DNA of 64,000 nucleotides from Strongylocentrotus droebachiensis. Taxonomy: Eukaryota; Echinodermata; Echinoidea; Camarodonta; Strongylocentrotidae. The DNA is taken from NCBI GenBank assembly GCA_035222895.1, contig JAVYIG010009957.1, forward strand, positions 1 to 64,000, in the 5' to 3' direction. The notes under the pieces were generated by a model. It was not told the origin of the DNA. It did not search any database and was given only the letters and a program-made list of their open reading frames with translations. Of this stretch, positions 1 to 10,985 are shown one piece after another. The position numbers and the translations under genes were made by a program. Position 1 is the first letter of the stretch. Each line of letters begins with the position of its first letter.

Positions 1-120
1 GGTGAATAACACCAACAAGCTGAAGATGAAGAAACATTTACCCTGGAAAAGGGGAGAATTAGTAAATAATGTTATTGATAATGATGATATTATGCATCAA
101 TACAAAGAGTGACGATAATA

Positions 121-436
121 CAGAGACAGAGAGAGAGAGAGAGAGAAAAGGGGAGAGGGGGAGAAGAGGAAGGAAATTAACAGGGTTATATGTTATTCTA
201 ATGATGTTACAGAGAGAGAGGGGGGAAAAGAAAAATAGATAGTGCGAGAGAGAGAAAGAAAGAAAACTGAGATATATAGAGACAAATTAGAGACGGAGAG
301 AAATAGAGGGGAAAGAAAGAAAAGAGGAGGGTGAGAGAGAGAAAAAGAGAGAGAGGGAAGACGAAGATAGAGAGAGAGAGTGGGAGGGAGATATAGAGAA
401 AGAGAAAGAGAAAGAAAGAGAGAGAGAGAGAGAGGT
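121..436. repeat. GA-rich microsatellite
   Basis: Imperfect (AG)n tract with scattered GGG and AAA interruptions. The 120 bases before it are unremarkable AT-rich DNA. The long open frames read through the CT strand are low-complexity artefacts. Confidence 0.9.
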
Positions 437-476
437 ACTGGTAGAAAGTGGAGTAGCTATAAGTAGTGCAGTGGGG

Positions 477-676
477 TTTAAATCCTATCTGCACTAGTTT
501 GGAAAGGAGGGATTAGACCCCCTGCGTGGTCACTGGCAGGTTGTGACCTCATCAAATCAGCTCTCAATTAACATAAGAAAAAGAGGACCATGGTGGACCA
601 ACGGTTACCGCTTTAGGCATTGTTGGCTATATAGAGGGCGCAAGTAGATACAAGTAGTGCAGTCCCCCTTTAAAGT
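477..676. mobile_element. TTAA-flanked MITE, family C (about 195 bp)
   Basis: A short non-autonomous element that begins with a CTATCTGCACTAGTTTGG-like end and finishes in AGTAGTGCAGTCCCCC followed by TTTAAA. Related copies lie at 37820-38010, 44235-44423 and 59339-59534. Another family end (AGTAGTGCAGTGGGG) directly abuts the left side at about 450-476, so two copies may share the central TTTAAA. No coding capacity. Confidence 0.7.
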
Positions 677-903
677 AAAGCCAAACAGCAATGTTTGGAC
701 CAATCGATTTGGCTTCTAGGTTTCGAATTGGTGATGCGGGAGAACAAAAGGCATCAATCCAAGCAAAAATGTATAAATATATAGGCCTACTTACTAAAAT
801 CATTTCTTTGTAACACTGCACCATGCAAATGCCAAATAGCCCGGTCAGAAACGCCTGTGAAATAAAGAAAAGACGAATAATTCAGATAATGCATACAATC
901 ATG

Positions 904-929
904 ATAATAGTAGTAGTAGTAGAAGAAGA

Positions 930-972
<43 letters not shown>

Positions 973-998
973 TAAGTAGTAGTAGTAGTAGTAGTATC

Positions 999-1030
<32 letters not shown>

Positions 1031-1075
1031 AAGTAGTAGTAGTAGAAGTAGTAGTAATGATAATAACAATGATAA
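904..1075. repeat. (AGT)n trinucleotide microsatellite
   Basis: About 170 bp of AGT/GTA units with AAG and ATC interruptions. It grades into AT-rich (ATA)-type sequence to about 1110. The threonine-rich reverse frame is an artefact of the repeat. Confidence 0.9.
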
Positions 1076-1241
1076 TAATGATAATAATCATAATAACGAT
1101 AATATTACATTAAATTACAGAATATAATAAAAATATAAATAAAAAATGCAATTGAATGAAATGAAAAGCAGTCTAATGGAATGAATTATAAACCAATTAC
1201 ATGATATAAAAGACAATGGATATGAAGGTTTCCAGTCTTAC

Positions 1242-1391
1242 CAAGAAACCGCTCCACCCCGGTGACGCGTAGGTATATTCATAACCAGCATAGCAACCAT
1301 AGAAACAACTGACTTCAAGACCGATCTGAATCAAGCCAAGGATCAATAAAGCAATGGACACATGCAGAGCATTGGAGTAGACGTACGCCAT
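1242..1391 (-). CDS. First coding exon of a four-pass membrane protein, relative of the 20.3-25.2 kb gene (partial)
   Basis: Seen: an ATG at 1391-1389 opens a 50-codon frame ending in ...PGWSGFL, immediately followed by a consensus donor (GTAAGA) in phase 0. Residues about 10-30 form a hydrophobic segment (ALLILGLIQIGLEVSCF), followed by a short loop with CYAGYEYTYASP. The first exon of the gene at 20259 has the same layout: a hydrophobic helix, G-x-x-E-x-GL-x-V, a cysteine-bearing loop, then W-T-G-V-L and a phase-0 donor at the same point. Known: MS4A/CD20-like proteins commonly carry a P-x-W-x-G motif at the start of the second membrane helix. Inferred: this is the 5' end of a paralogous gene running leftward out of the window. 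No second exon was recognised in the remaining 1.2 kb. The gene would be divergent to the 20.3 kb gene, with about 19 kb between start codons. Confidence 0.6.
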
Positions 1392-1425
1392 CTTGATTTA
1401 TAAGGATCGGTGGTTCATCTGAAAG

Positions 1426-2030
1426 ACAATAAGCCATTTTAGTAATGTAATCAAATGTAATGCATAAATCTTTGTTAAAGGCACTGTTTAACAATGCCAA
1501 ATCTGAGATGCATGGCCCTATATACATTCTTTTAGGGAAAATGAGTGTGGTAAGACTGGTCACTCAAAGATTGTTTTACTTTTTTGAGGCACTTCATGAT
1601 CATTTTGAAGCGCAAATTGTTAGGGTTTCAATATAACAGCATATCACAGACGCTGGTAACAAAAACCATTGGGAAAACGGTTTTTTGAAATTTCGAATTC
1701 CGATCATTAATTTCTTGATAATCAGACAGGCGATCGGCTTGTAAACGTCGTGGGATTCCTGACTGACCTAAAGGTTTATAATAATGATTGCAGCATGAGC
1801 TAAATCCAGGATTTTGTTCAGAATCTGAGACAAAGATTCCCAATCCCTTTAAGTGCCTCAATACAAATGATTTCATTCACCCTTTACGAATAATTTCATT
1901 TAAATTGTCAGAATGTGAATTGCATACATTCAGTGTCGTTAGGTAAGGCAATCCATAGTGTTTGCCCTACCTAACAACAAATAATGAATGCAATTTGAAT
2001 TCTGACTATTTTCTGGTCAGAATTTGCGTA
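1426..2030. mobile_element. Palindromic MITE (family P), interrupted and degraded
   Basis: Starts with AATAAGCCATTTTAGTAATG, matching the end of the intact palindromic element at 23764-24070. It continues after the nested insertion with GTGCCTCAATACAAATGATT. The central region (GTCAGAATG..CCTACCTAACAAC) also matches. The right arm breaks off near 2030. The element is split by the TTAA-flanked element at 1479-1848. Confidence 0.7.
1479..1848. mobile_element. TTAA-flanked MITE, family A, nested copy
   Basis: A 370-bp element beginning AGGCACTG and ending CAATCCCT, with TTAA on both sides (1475-1478 and 1849-1852). It matches the copy at 40514-40891 along its length (for example CTGACTGACCTAAAGGTTT and GAGCTAAATCCAGGATTTTG). 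Other copies: 10231-10547, 32710-32982 and 45101-45337. The TTAA target fits piggyBac-like or Kolobok-like transposases; the family cannot be fixed without an autonomous copy. Confidence 0.8.
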
Positions 2031-2810
2031 AACTTTCACCGGTCTGCTTCTCTGATTTTTTCTGCTGTCTTGTAGAGATTCGTCTGCTATTAAAGTTGGA
2101 TTTCCATATAAAGACTAAACAAGTTAGTCATAAAATCCATTACTAGTAGTATGTTGTAGTGTTTGGTTAAAACAAAATAATATTCAGTCTGAGGGTGATT
2201 ATGGTTTCGACTAATAATTTCATGCCAACAATTTATGTCGAAGTCATAAAGCATTTTGTAGAGAATTGACGTAAATGTCCATGCATGACATCTTTATTTC
2301 CGTTTTTACTTAAAATTCACCGTAGGATGTTTTGGTCTGGGATACACCAAAAATAATATTATACATCAAATGAAAAGGGCGAATAATACAAAGAGATATC
2401 ATATGTTTAAAAAAAGATGAAAAGTTATACATAAAATCGAAATATACAATTAAGTTTATTTCCTGTTTTAAATTATTTTAATTAACTGTAGAAATATTTT
2501 GATTTGAAAGACAGTGTTGAATAACATTATTTATAAGTTACTTAGGCCTATATAAATATGTTACTATTACGCTGAAGTAAATAATGCTTGGTAAAATAAA
2601 AGAAGAAAAAGGCCGAACTGAAAGTATTATGCTTCCAACCAACTTTGGGGCAGTGTATGATCAGCCCAGGTCGAACTTTGTCCACGGCTTTCCAACCATG
2701 GTCAAAATATAAATAATTTTCAGAGTATACACTTTGACAAGTATTGGGTAAAACGAGTGCTCTAGACGATCCTACTAACGTTGAGCAAACTTATTGCCAA
2801 TGGAAGTCCA
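2031..2810. other. Intergenic, nothing recognised
   Basis: AT-rich sequence with no supportable exon, RNA gene or clear repeat. Confidence 0.5.
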
Positions 2811-2814
2811 GTGC

Positions 2815-2946
2815 CCTGTTTCATAAAGCTTGTTATAAATAACAAGTGCTACATGTTTATGTTGAATTTGCTTTCAGCCAATCCAATTCGACGATTTCAG
2901 TAGCTTATAACGATTATTGTTACTTGTTATTGATAAAAAGTGTTAT
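2815..2946. mobile_element. Palindromic MITE of the CCTGTTTCATAAA type
   Basis: Starts CCCTGTTTCATAAAGCTTG and contains the family's internal CAGCCAATC and TTCAGTAGCTTATAAC. Better copies are at 3528-3675 and 42757-42904. The right end is less well preserved. Confidence 0.6.
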
Positions 2947-3175
2947 GGAGTCATCAAAATCATACTAAATTTGACCCAGTCTTGGTAAAGTAACAAGCAC
3001 TGTACACAGAAAGATGTATATGGGACTACACAAATGGTGTCGGGGCTACTTACCTTGATTTCCTTATTTATTTGTACTCTTGAGCATTCAGTATAAGTTT
3101 CGTTTGATTCTGTGAGAATTCAATTTCTTTCTTTTTTTTTACCAGAACTCAACTTTATCTTTAAGGATTAAGGAG
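2937..3175. mobile_element. MITE family D fragment
   Basis: Shares GGAGTCATCAAAATCATA, the TCTTGGTAAAGTAACAAGCAC segment and ATATGGGACTACACAAA with 40050-40270. It ends with CCAGAACTCAACTTTATCTTTAA. A further fragment is at 19840-19960. Confidence 0.55.
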
Positions 3176-3301
3176 ACATTTCATAATGACCATCATGTCT
3201 CATGTCTCATCATTTATTGCGGTTTAGTTTGTCAAGAGCACGTCATATGCTCAGGAGAGATTTGACAACGGTACATCTCTGGCTAGGCAGGCACGTAGCC
3301 A

Positions 3302-3456
3302 CGGGGGGGGGGGGGGGGGGCACGTGCCCCCCCCCCCCCCCCCCACCAAAAAAAAAATCCAAGATCGATTGGATTTTTTGTTTACCCCCTTTTTGTTTAC
3401 CTCGATCGATTACATGTATGTGCCCCCCCCCCCAAAAAAAAAAAAACATCAAACTC
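3302..3456. repeat. Poly-G, poly-C and poly-A homopolymer cluster
   Basis: A run of about 18 G is followed by about 19 C, A-runs, then a second C-run and A-run. The phrase CTGGCTA..CGTGCCT flanks it in partly inverted form (3280-3300 and 3458-3480), so the whole block may be a small foldback copy. The overlapping frames are artefacts. Confidence 0.75.
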
Positions 3457-3527
3457 TGGCTACGTGCCTGTGGCTAGGTACCATTTCTGTCGTTACACCT
3501 GCACGTACATGCAAGTCTTAGGGGTTG

Positions 3528-3675
3528 GACCCTGTTTCATAAAACGTATGACCAGTAACAACCGCCAAATTGCTATAACAAATCTGCTCTCAGCCAATCA
3601 AATGCAGCTATTTCAGTAGCTTGTAACAACTGTAATAACTTGCTACTGACATGCACGTTTCATGAAACAGGGCCC
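3528..3675. mobile_element. Palindromic MITE, CCTGTTTCATAAAA / TTTCATGAAACAGGGCCCC
   Basis: The two ends are inverted copies of one another (ACCCTGTTTCATAAAACG and CGTTTCATGAAACAGGG), 148 bp apart. The interior has AGTAACAAC..GCCAATCAAATGC..CAGTAGCTTGTAAC, shared with 2815-2946, 7088-7203, 42757-42904 and 46771-46900. Confidence 0.8.
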
Positions 3676-4160
3676 CATTTCGGGTGTGATCTCTGCAAAT
3701 ATTAGATCGATACATTATATTCGCACAGACAGACAGAGTCAGACAAGACTAATATAAACCTTATTCGCATGGTTTGAGTCAATAAGGGTGACAATGAAAT
3801 ACAGATGAGAGAATCAAAGAAAAAGGTCAAGTAACAAACGAAAAATCCTATTATTTGATTCAAGGTTTTGCGGTTCACAATAGAACTCACACTGTGAATT
3901 CAACCTGTAGCATACGGCATGTATTAGTATTTGTGTATGGCGGTTTACCACGTTATGAATGCATGCATAGTAATATCCAAGATTGCTGTCGTATGCATTA
4001 TAGCAAGATAACTTGAGTTCCTTAGGATCCCTGCGCTTTGGACCTTATGAGAAAAGCGCGGTGTAAGTACTAATAATAATAATAGAACAAGAAAATAGTG
4101 TTGGGGGAACTTAAAATCGTTTGAAAGTACCTTTTGAGGTCGTGAAAAAAGAAAAACAAA
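3676..4160. other. Intergenic, nothing recognised
   Basis: No exon-like segment or clear repeat could be supported here. Confidence 0.4.
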
Positions 4161-4263
4161 ATTGGCCTCCGCCCCTCCGCTTGATTTCTCGAAAGTTTTT
4201 GCGACCGTGTTTTCCTGTTAAACGACAATAGAAGGACGTCACCGCGGAGGGGCGGAGGCCAAT
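4161..4263. repeat. Inverted repeat with 20-bp perfect arms
   Basis: ATTGGCCTCCGCCCCTCCGC at 4161-4180 and its exact reverse complement at 4244-4263, separated by 63 bp. The arms are GC-rich in an AT-rich neighbourhood, typical of a small foldback MITE. No certain target duplication was seen. Confidence 0.75.
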
Positions 4264-5303
4264 ACGCGTTGAAAGCATAATGTACGTCAGTGTATTGAAT
4301 TGATTGTATTGTACCATATACGGTAAAAGCAAAACATACAAAAGAAAAAGTTAATACATAAAACATACAAAATACAAAGCAAATATAATAATGTTTGAGA
4401 CAACTAAAAACCAAATTGCTAATTAATACCCCCCCCCCCAATCCCACATGAAACAAATTAAATTATACATGATTCCATTCACCATACCCACACACGCACA
4501 TATATATATAGGTATAGGCTGATTCTGTCATGAGCTGCGCCATCGGAAATGCCTGCCTGAGACTAGTATTTCGAAAGGCTTTGCGATCACATGAAAAAGT
4601 AAAGATAGACAGATCATAGGTCATACAGGGGGAAAGAATCTGTGAGAAATAAAGATGAAGAGTTTGAGAGAGCAGAGACTGTGAAACACGAATATAGGAG
4701 GAGATAAGGGGAAATGGTAGATAATTAAAGAGAAGGTTTAGTTCTGGGAAGAGGTGACAAATAATTTGTGGGCGTTATCATTATCAATCCGGTAAACAAG
4801 TAGGCACACCAATTGGTGAAAAACCGCATTGGTATTATTTCTTTATTGCAACCAAAACTTAAGGCTGGATTTCAAATACAAAACAAATTCAAACAAACTA
4901 GATAACAATAGTAGAAATTATGTACACCAAGTCACAGAAATTTTCGAGTATGATAAATAAATATATGAATAACAATGTGCCACAATGAAATTATTACACA
5001 TTATAAAAAATATTTAAAAAAACCCTCGAGTCCTTGAATTTTGGTACAGATATATTTATCTTTTAATGATATATCTTGTTTAGGTCGGCCAAATAGAAGA
5101 GTCACTTCCTTTCTGGCTGATAGCTACCAAGCAACTTGTATATTGTTGTACCTATATATACATATATTCTATTCTTTTTACATAACAATGTATAGTTCTA
5201 TATATAGGGAGGCCAATGCCCAAATCTAACTTTTTAATTACGAATTTGTTTAAAATAAAACAAAGATTAAAAGAAAGCATTTACTTTCACTAAGAAAACT
5301 CAC
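4264..5303. other. Intergenic AT-rich DNA
   Basis: Includes a (TA)n patch near 4500 and a TATATAGGGAGGCCAATGCC box (5201-5220). That box is repeated in inverted form at 6778-6803, next to a TTGAAATGAACTGAATTGAA tail, so both may be fragments of one LINE 3' region. No coding sequence was supported. Confidence 0.35.
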
Positions 5304-5655
5304 CCATCTGCCGACTCCAGAAGTTCCATAAAATAGGAGATATCCAGCTTTTAAGCACTCCCTTCCTTCTACGCTTGGCCGTACGCAAGAGCCTTGAAAC
5401 AATCAATTTCATGGTCCCAAAAATTACGTCGAGAATTAGACAGGCCCGAGGGAATGGGCGTGTCATCATGGTCATTGCTCCGACAACAAGTTCAAAACTT
5501 CGCGCGAAAGTACATTCATCATCACCGGCTAGCCTTGAATTAGTCGCACACACCGACACAGTACTACAGGCCGTCCACGTACGGTAATTGCATGCAAGCC
5601 GCAATCGAGCCATGCTAGCCATGCCATAATGAGAGAAAGCTCGAAAACCACTCAT
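5304..5655 (-). CDS. Possible first coding exon, unknown protein
   Basis: Seen: an open frame of 117 codons from an ATG at 5655 runs to a good donor (GATGG then GTGAGT) whose GT lies at 5303-5302, leaving phase 1. The local base composition is richer in CG than the flanks. The peptide has a basic N-terminus with an internal Met (MASMARLRLA), a mixed hydrophobic stretch (FELVVGAMTMMTRPF..LILDVIFGTMKLIV) and a basic patch (TAKRRRKG). I recognise no family, and no downstream exon could be assigned on the left. The N-terminus could be a mitochondrial leader or membrane anchor, but that is speculation. It may equally be a chance frame. Confidence 0.3.
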
Positions 5656-6890
5656 TGTAAATTAAGAAAATGATTGAAATAAATAAATAGGCCTACCTTA
5701 GTTTTGATATGTATTCCAATTATTTCCTCATGAGTAAAGATCAATCTGACACTGCAAAATCCAACAGTTGCAGCGAACACAATACGATCGATAAATCCAA
5801 CAGTTGCAGCGAACACAATACGGAATCAAACATAGTCAATAGGACTGCACGCATTGATAGACGTGTACCGGTACTGACGGAGATATTTCTCTCCCTCTCT
5901 CTCTCTCTCTCTCTCACTAACCATGATGATATCATACACTAAAACACACACGTTCAAATCATGGCATTCATTACACTTCTCAATTGGAGTATAGACTGCT
6001 CACGTAGACTTTTTTTTTTTACTGAAATGTCTTTTTTTACACTTCTCATACATTACTGCACGACACTGGTGTCTAGTGCTGAGAAAAAGGTACTATGTGT
6101 GAGACTACGTCAAATTTGTTTTGCGCGCGATGAGACCGGACCTCATACATATTCATATTATGATGTCGCAAGACTTCTATTTTGGGCTGGAACAATGACG
6201 TGTTTGTTCACAGTTTTGCTCCCCAATTTGAGATGGCTCTAGCTATGGGGCTCAAACCAACGCAAGATTGACAAAAACATCGTACTCTATCTACCTTTGA
6301 TTGTGCAGTTTGTAAAAATCTGCAATTAAAAAGATATAATCCTTTTTTGTTATATTTTCTAGTTGTTAAAAGTGACATTTGTGCACAACTGATATGTTAA
6401 TCTCTATCAAAAGTTCTTTGATATTAAATTGATTCCATATTTTTAGGCGCTACCTTCAGTCATTGAGAAGGATTTTAGTGAGCTAACCTCATCGCCCTCT
6501 AGGACCCTTCTAGTTTCTCATATGTGCGCGCCAAGGTCGTCTGCTAACAGAATTATTGGATCTAAAAACGTCAAAATCTGCAAGATCGTCAACAAATGGT
6601 GAAAGACCATTACAGATCCGTGATTATAGGTATGTTGTGGAGTGTGTAATTGTGTATTTGTTATACATTTTATTCCATAGATATTTGTTTTCTTTTTTTT
6701 CCCCTTTTATTTTCTTCTGGTAATTTTCTGACTTGGACGACGAGCGCACAAATCGTAGGCGTAGAAGCCTTACGCCCGGGCATTGGCCTCCCTACTATAT
6801 ATGTATGTTATTTCTAATTGCTTTGGCGAAATAAAATTGAAATGAACTGAATTGAATTTAAGTGAGTACAAAATTTCATAACGATTGAAC
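5656..6890. other. Intergenic
   Basis: Contains a 30-bp direct duplication (AATCCAACAGTTGCAGCGAA at about 5758 and 5797), a short (CT)n run at 5888-5913 and a possible LINE 3' tail around 6700-6865 (GAAATAAAATTGAAATGAAC). No gene was recognised. Confidence 0.4.
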
Positions 6891-6930
6891 ATGTATTGTA
6901 TATTGTATATATACAATATACAATATACAT
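6891..6930. repeat. AT-rich perfect hairpin
   Basis: ATGTATTGTATATTGTATAT is followed immediately by its reverse complement, giving a 40-bp cruciform-capable palindrome. Confidence 0.8.
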
Positions 6931-7087
6931 ATTCACTGGTATCATGCACATTTAGGCCTATGCAACTGATCTCAAATTAATTGAATCTTCAAAATGCCAT
7001 ATGCTATCAGATCAAAACATGTTTACAATAAATGTTCACCCACATTCCTGAAAATGATACTATATCTACACATTAATACAAAAAAAA

Positions 7088-7203
7088 AATCAGGTATTAA
7101 ATCAGTGACAAATCAGCTGATAACCAATCAAAAGCAGGGATTTCACTAGCTTATGAAAAAAACTGTCATTTGTCACTAATGACAAGTTTTGTGAAATGGG
7201 GCC
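7088..7203. mobile_element. GGGCCC-type palindromic MITE, partial
   Basis: Holds GTGACAAATCAGCTGATAACC, CAATCAAAAGCAGGGATTTC and the right end GACAAGTTTTGTGAAATGGGG. The left terminus is eroded. Confidence 0.55.
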
Positions 7204-8471
7204 CTAATCCTCTTAAAAAATCACGACCTTTCAACCGATTCTGATAAACTAAATCGTTACATACTTAGATATATACATATAATATACTCGTTTACATTGT
7301 TTACACGATATAGATCGCACTCTTCCTCGGAATTATACCTAATCGACACATTCTAAATACTAAGGGTTAGATAAAGAGCGATTAACACTTGAATAACCTA
7401 CCTGCAACGCTACGTGCGCTGTGTAGAATACACACCACTCCCCCTCAAAAAGTATACTCTCTTCCTACACACATTTTAAAAGACCAACCCAAGGAGTTGA
7501 GACTTTTACCAAAACTATTAAACGACAACTGCCAGAGTAGGGAGACAAGAAACGATGCTTTTCGATAATTATACTTACATACCAGATCACTCCCCGGCGT
7601 ATATAGTTCCCTGATCCTCCACAGTCTATTATCTGTCACCAATGGATATATTGGTAGGCTAATTGATGAGCTTTGGTAGATGTGTGGTGGTAGCGGGATG
7701 GATGGATGGATATACGATCTAGTTGAACAGGTGTAACATGCTCTGAAATCGAGTCTACAGCCAGCAAACCCTGCACGAATCGGTCGGGGGTCGCTATGTA
7801 CTTGAACGAGGCAGGGATCGAGAACTAGACGAATACCAGAACAGATTAACGCATCGTTCACACGAGGGGGAATTCATATGAAACGTGTTCATACATAAAC
7901 GTCGTGTTTAAAATCACCGTACTTTAACAAAAGGGGTGTTCAGACGTGAGAAAAAGATAAATCGTGGAAATAAACTATGGGAAATTGAAGAGGTCAGTTG
8001 ACTTGACAGCTGGTCAGTGGTCAATCATAGCCCCTCCCCCCCCCCCCCCCCATCACCACCAAACCACCACCTGCCCACCAACCAAACGGTCTTCGTCCAA
8101 TACGAGATTTAGAAGGAGCCCTGATTTTCATTCGAAAAGGTCGTCAAACATAAGTTTAGCTATACAACGTTTAGATAGGTCAAATTATTTACTTACGGTT
8201 TTAATTGGCATAACGCTAAGGTTGCTAAAAGATATGTGTTGGTAGTCTAAACGGGGAAAGTATTTTTTTTTCATTTTTAAGGGAGGGGTGTTAACAGAGA
8301 AAGAAAGATGCTTTAGATATACATAAATTATGTATGTAATACTAATAGGATACGAAACACGCTGAGTGGGAAAAGGGGGAGTATGGCAATCTAATGTACA
8401 CTTACACTGCTTAGGTCCAATGTCAAGACTGTACAATGGAGTAAGATTAGGAACCCGAATCGAGTTTTAGG
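7204..8471. other. Intergenic, nothing recognised
   Basis: Contains poly-C at 8033-8052, a short GGATGGATGGAT patch near 7697 and unremarkable DNA. The open frames on either strand lack splice or family support. Confidence 0.4.
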
Positions 8472-8502
<31 letters not shown>

Positions 8503-8580
8503 CAATATTTATAAAGCGCAACATATCCATCTCTAATGCTAATAAAAACGGGCTATTTTAATTGGTGCTCTCTCTCCGAC
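8472..8580 (-). mobile_element. SINE 3' tail fragment (TATTTATAAAGCGC type)
   Basis: An (AAT)n tract followed by AACAATATTTATAAAGCGC and CATCTCTAATGC. This is the inverted 3' end seen in the fuller element at 46022-46355 and the intronic copy at 21522. A further imperfect (AAT)n/(GAT)n block lies at 8716-8835. Confidence 0.6.
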
Positions 8581-8835
8581 GGAGTGAGGGGTAGATTTCA
8601 AACCCTCGCCATTGGGATATCGGCCAAGGAGTGAAGAGAATTGTGTAGTAAAGAATAGTAAAAAGTTGCACTCGAAAACACTTTGTGCCTTTTGTTAAAG
8701 CAAATTTTTTTCAATAATATTAATAATAATAATGATGATAATTATATTGATGATAATGATAACGATAATAATAACAATAAATAATGTCATAATAATAATA
8801 ATAATAATAATAACAATTCAATAACAATAATAATA

Positions 8836-9193
8836 TTTTCTAACATTTGAGGGTTGGATTCCTCCCCCTCACAGGCCATTTAGGATTTAACCAAAGACGG
8901 ATCCAACATTTTGAAAAAGTTGCTTTTAGTGACTATATCGGTTCTTTTCAATATGCATTTGACTTTGATGAGTGACGTCATTGAATTAAATTTGCATGCA
9001 TGATATTCGCAATCCTATTTCAATGAACAATCTTTTATTTGACACCAGTCCTCGGGGTCAGGTCTGGGTCACGCGTATAAAAGCTTGCCAGCCATCCTTC
9101 CATGGTCATGTACGCTACGGGTGTTGGACTACTTTTGTATGGATGCATCAAGCTGAAGAAATGTGACATTGACTAGTCTTTCGTTTCAGACAC
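8836..9193. other. Intergenic, nothing recognised
   Basis: No exon or recognisable repeat. Confidence 0.4.
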
Positions 9194-9420
9194 TATTTCA
9201 AGTTCAAGTTCATTTTATTCAAAACCACACAAAACATGAAACAATATTTTACATAAACATAAGACTGGTAATAGAACATTAATCAACATAATTACATTAA
9301 CTAGATTACATCATGAAATGAATGTGTTTTTTTAAAGATATTCAAGAGCATTCCATAGTTTTGTACATTTAGAAATTACAAAGTTACGTTGTGCTAAATG
9401 TTCTGTGACTGAGGTATGGG
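9194..9420 (-). mobile_element. Possible LINE 3' end fragment
   Basis: Opens with TTCAAGTTCAAGTTCATTTT and continues AT-rich without a frame, a layout typical of an inverted LINE 3' untranslated tail with a simple terminal repeat. No reverse transcriptase residues are left, so the call rests on style only. Confidence 0.3.
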
Positions 9421-9439
9421 AACTACTGCTCGTAATCTA

Positions 9440-9655
9440 CATTTGTGGAGGTGTCGTGGTATAACAGTGGTTCATTCACTCGACTCTTTATTAAAGGGTT
9501 GAGGATTCGAATCTTTGCCCAGCACTAATGTCGTTTGGCATGATATTGATCCATATTTGCCACTCTCCACCCAAGTATAAATGGGTGCCTGCATGGCAAC
9601 TTGCTGGGGAAACGTAATTACATAGCCCCCATGCAGAGCGATATTGATATTTCAC
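9440..9655 (+). mobile_element. tRNA-derived SINE, 5' part
   Basis: The head reads GTGGTATAACAGTGGTTCAT (A-box-like), then GGATTCGAATC (B-box-like). It is followed by CACTCTCCACCCAAGTATAA and ATGGGTGCCTGCATGGC, which also occur in the inverted SINE at 46022-46355. No cloverleaf is intact, so it is not a functional tRNA gene. Confidence 0.65.
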
Positions 9656-10230
9656 CCTGGGGTGAACAAGACCAAATTGATAATATTTAATGGTTTTCAT
9701 CAGACACTGTTTACGATCACAATATGCGAATTCAAATCAATCTCCCCTAAAAGAAATTCTTCAACTTCAAAGAATCTTATAACGCATGTTTTTTTTCCAT
9801 ATGATAAACCGTTACTCCACTTATTTTTAACTTTACATATTTGCAGAGTGGGACCAAGTATCAAACACCCAAGAACTGGGTCCCTGCAAGAACATTGGAA
9901 CTCATTATCTGGACAACTTTTACGTCATATTTGGGCAGCAAAGTATAAAGGTCTTATGTTAATGTTTATACCCATTATGTTCAGTATGTTCTATGACGAA
10001 ATTTGTTATATATAGGGCTCGAAAATAGAAAATGGGTACACAATTACGCATCAACAAGTCGAGTCATTTGTCCGTAAATATTTTCGTTTTACTTCGATCA
10101 CTCTGATTAATAAAAACGGGAGGTTTATATTGGGGCAATAGACTTAAAGCCCCCCCCCCCCACCCCCCCCCCCCCCCCACCAAAAGAAAATGCAAAATTT
10201 GTTTTTCATACGTCCGTGGGTATACCTACA
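9656..10230. other. Intergenic with poly-C block
   Basis: AT-rich DNA with two C-runs at 10150-10179. No gene was supported. Confidence 0.4.
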
Positions 10231-10547
10231 AGGGATTTGAGTAACTTTGTCTTAGATTCTGAAACAAAATCCTGGATTTAGCTCGTGCTGCAAGGATAAT
10301 TATAAACCTTTATGTCAGTCAGGAACCCCATGACTTTTACATGCCGATCGTCTGTCTGATTATCAAGATATTTATGATTGAAAATCGAAATTTAAAAATT
10401 CCTAACGGTTTTCATAACACTAGAGTCTATTGGGGGAAATGAGTGTGGTAAAAACGGTCACTCAAAGATTTTTTTTCTTTCTTGAGGCACTTCATGATCA
10501 TTTTGAAGCGCAATGCATCTCATATTTAACATTGTTAATAGATGCCT
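10231..10547. mobile_element. TTAA-flanked MITE, family A, inverted copy
   Basis: Reverse orientation relative to 40514-40891: starts AGGGATTTGAGTAACTTTG, contains TGTCAGTCAGGAACCCCATG and AACGGTTTTCATAACAC, and ends GATGCCT with TTAA at 10548-10551. The TTAA on the left is lost. Confidence 0.75.
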
Positions 10548-10632
10548 TTAACCATGTACCTACTCCGTTTATTAGTACATTGTAGGTCCATGCTTTAACA
10601 CAGTCGGTGACATTTGAGATAGATAAACAAGC

Positions 10633-10985
10633 TTGAGACATCATCTTGGTATGTCTTCTCAAAGTACAGTGGTGGAATGGGGGTAGGAGGGGTGGGGTAG
10701 ATTGGGGTCGGGGGGGGGGGGGGGGCTTGTTAATATATATAAATGTAAAACCTGATAACTCCTTATCTTCTGGGAGGCTATAGTGCTCCCCCCCCCCCCC
10801 GCAAAAAAATAACTCCAGAGTCTCTTATATGTGAATACATCCGACGCTGAGTTCAATTGTATTATAATGGTACAAACACATTGAGACATCATATTGCTAT
10901 GTCTTCTTAAAGGTCCATGATATAATGGGGGAGAGAGAGAGAGGGTAGAGAAAGATAGAGAGAGAGAGAGAATGAGAGAGAGGGC
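10633..10985. repeat. Local duplication plus poly-G and GA tracts
   Basis: GAGACATCATCTTGGTATGTC (10634) recurs as GAGACATCATATTGCTATGTC (10883), about 250 bp apart. Each copy leads into a GGTGGAATGGGGG or ATAATGGGGG run. The block also contains G-runs (10711-10725), C-runs (10789-10800) and (AG)n (10931-10982). Confidence 0.6.

Noticed and set aside
7445-7861. 138-codon minus-strand frame
   Set aside because: Includes a TGGATGGATGGA repeat patch, with mixed low-information peptide and no splice or family support.
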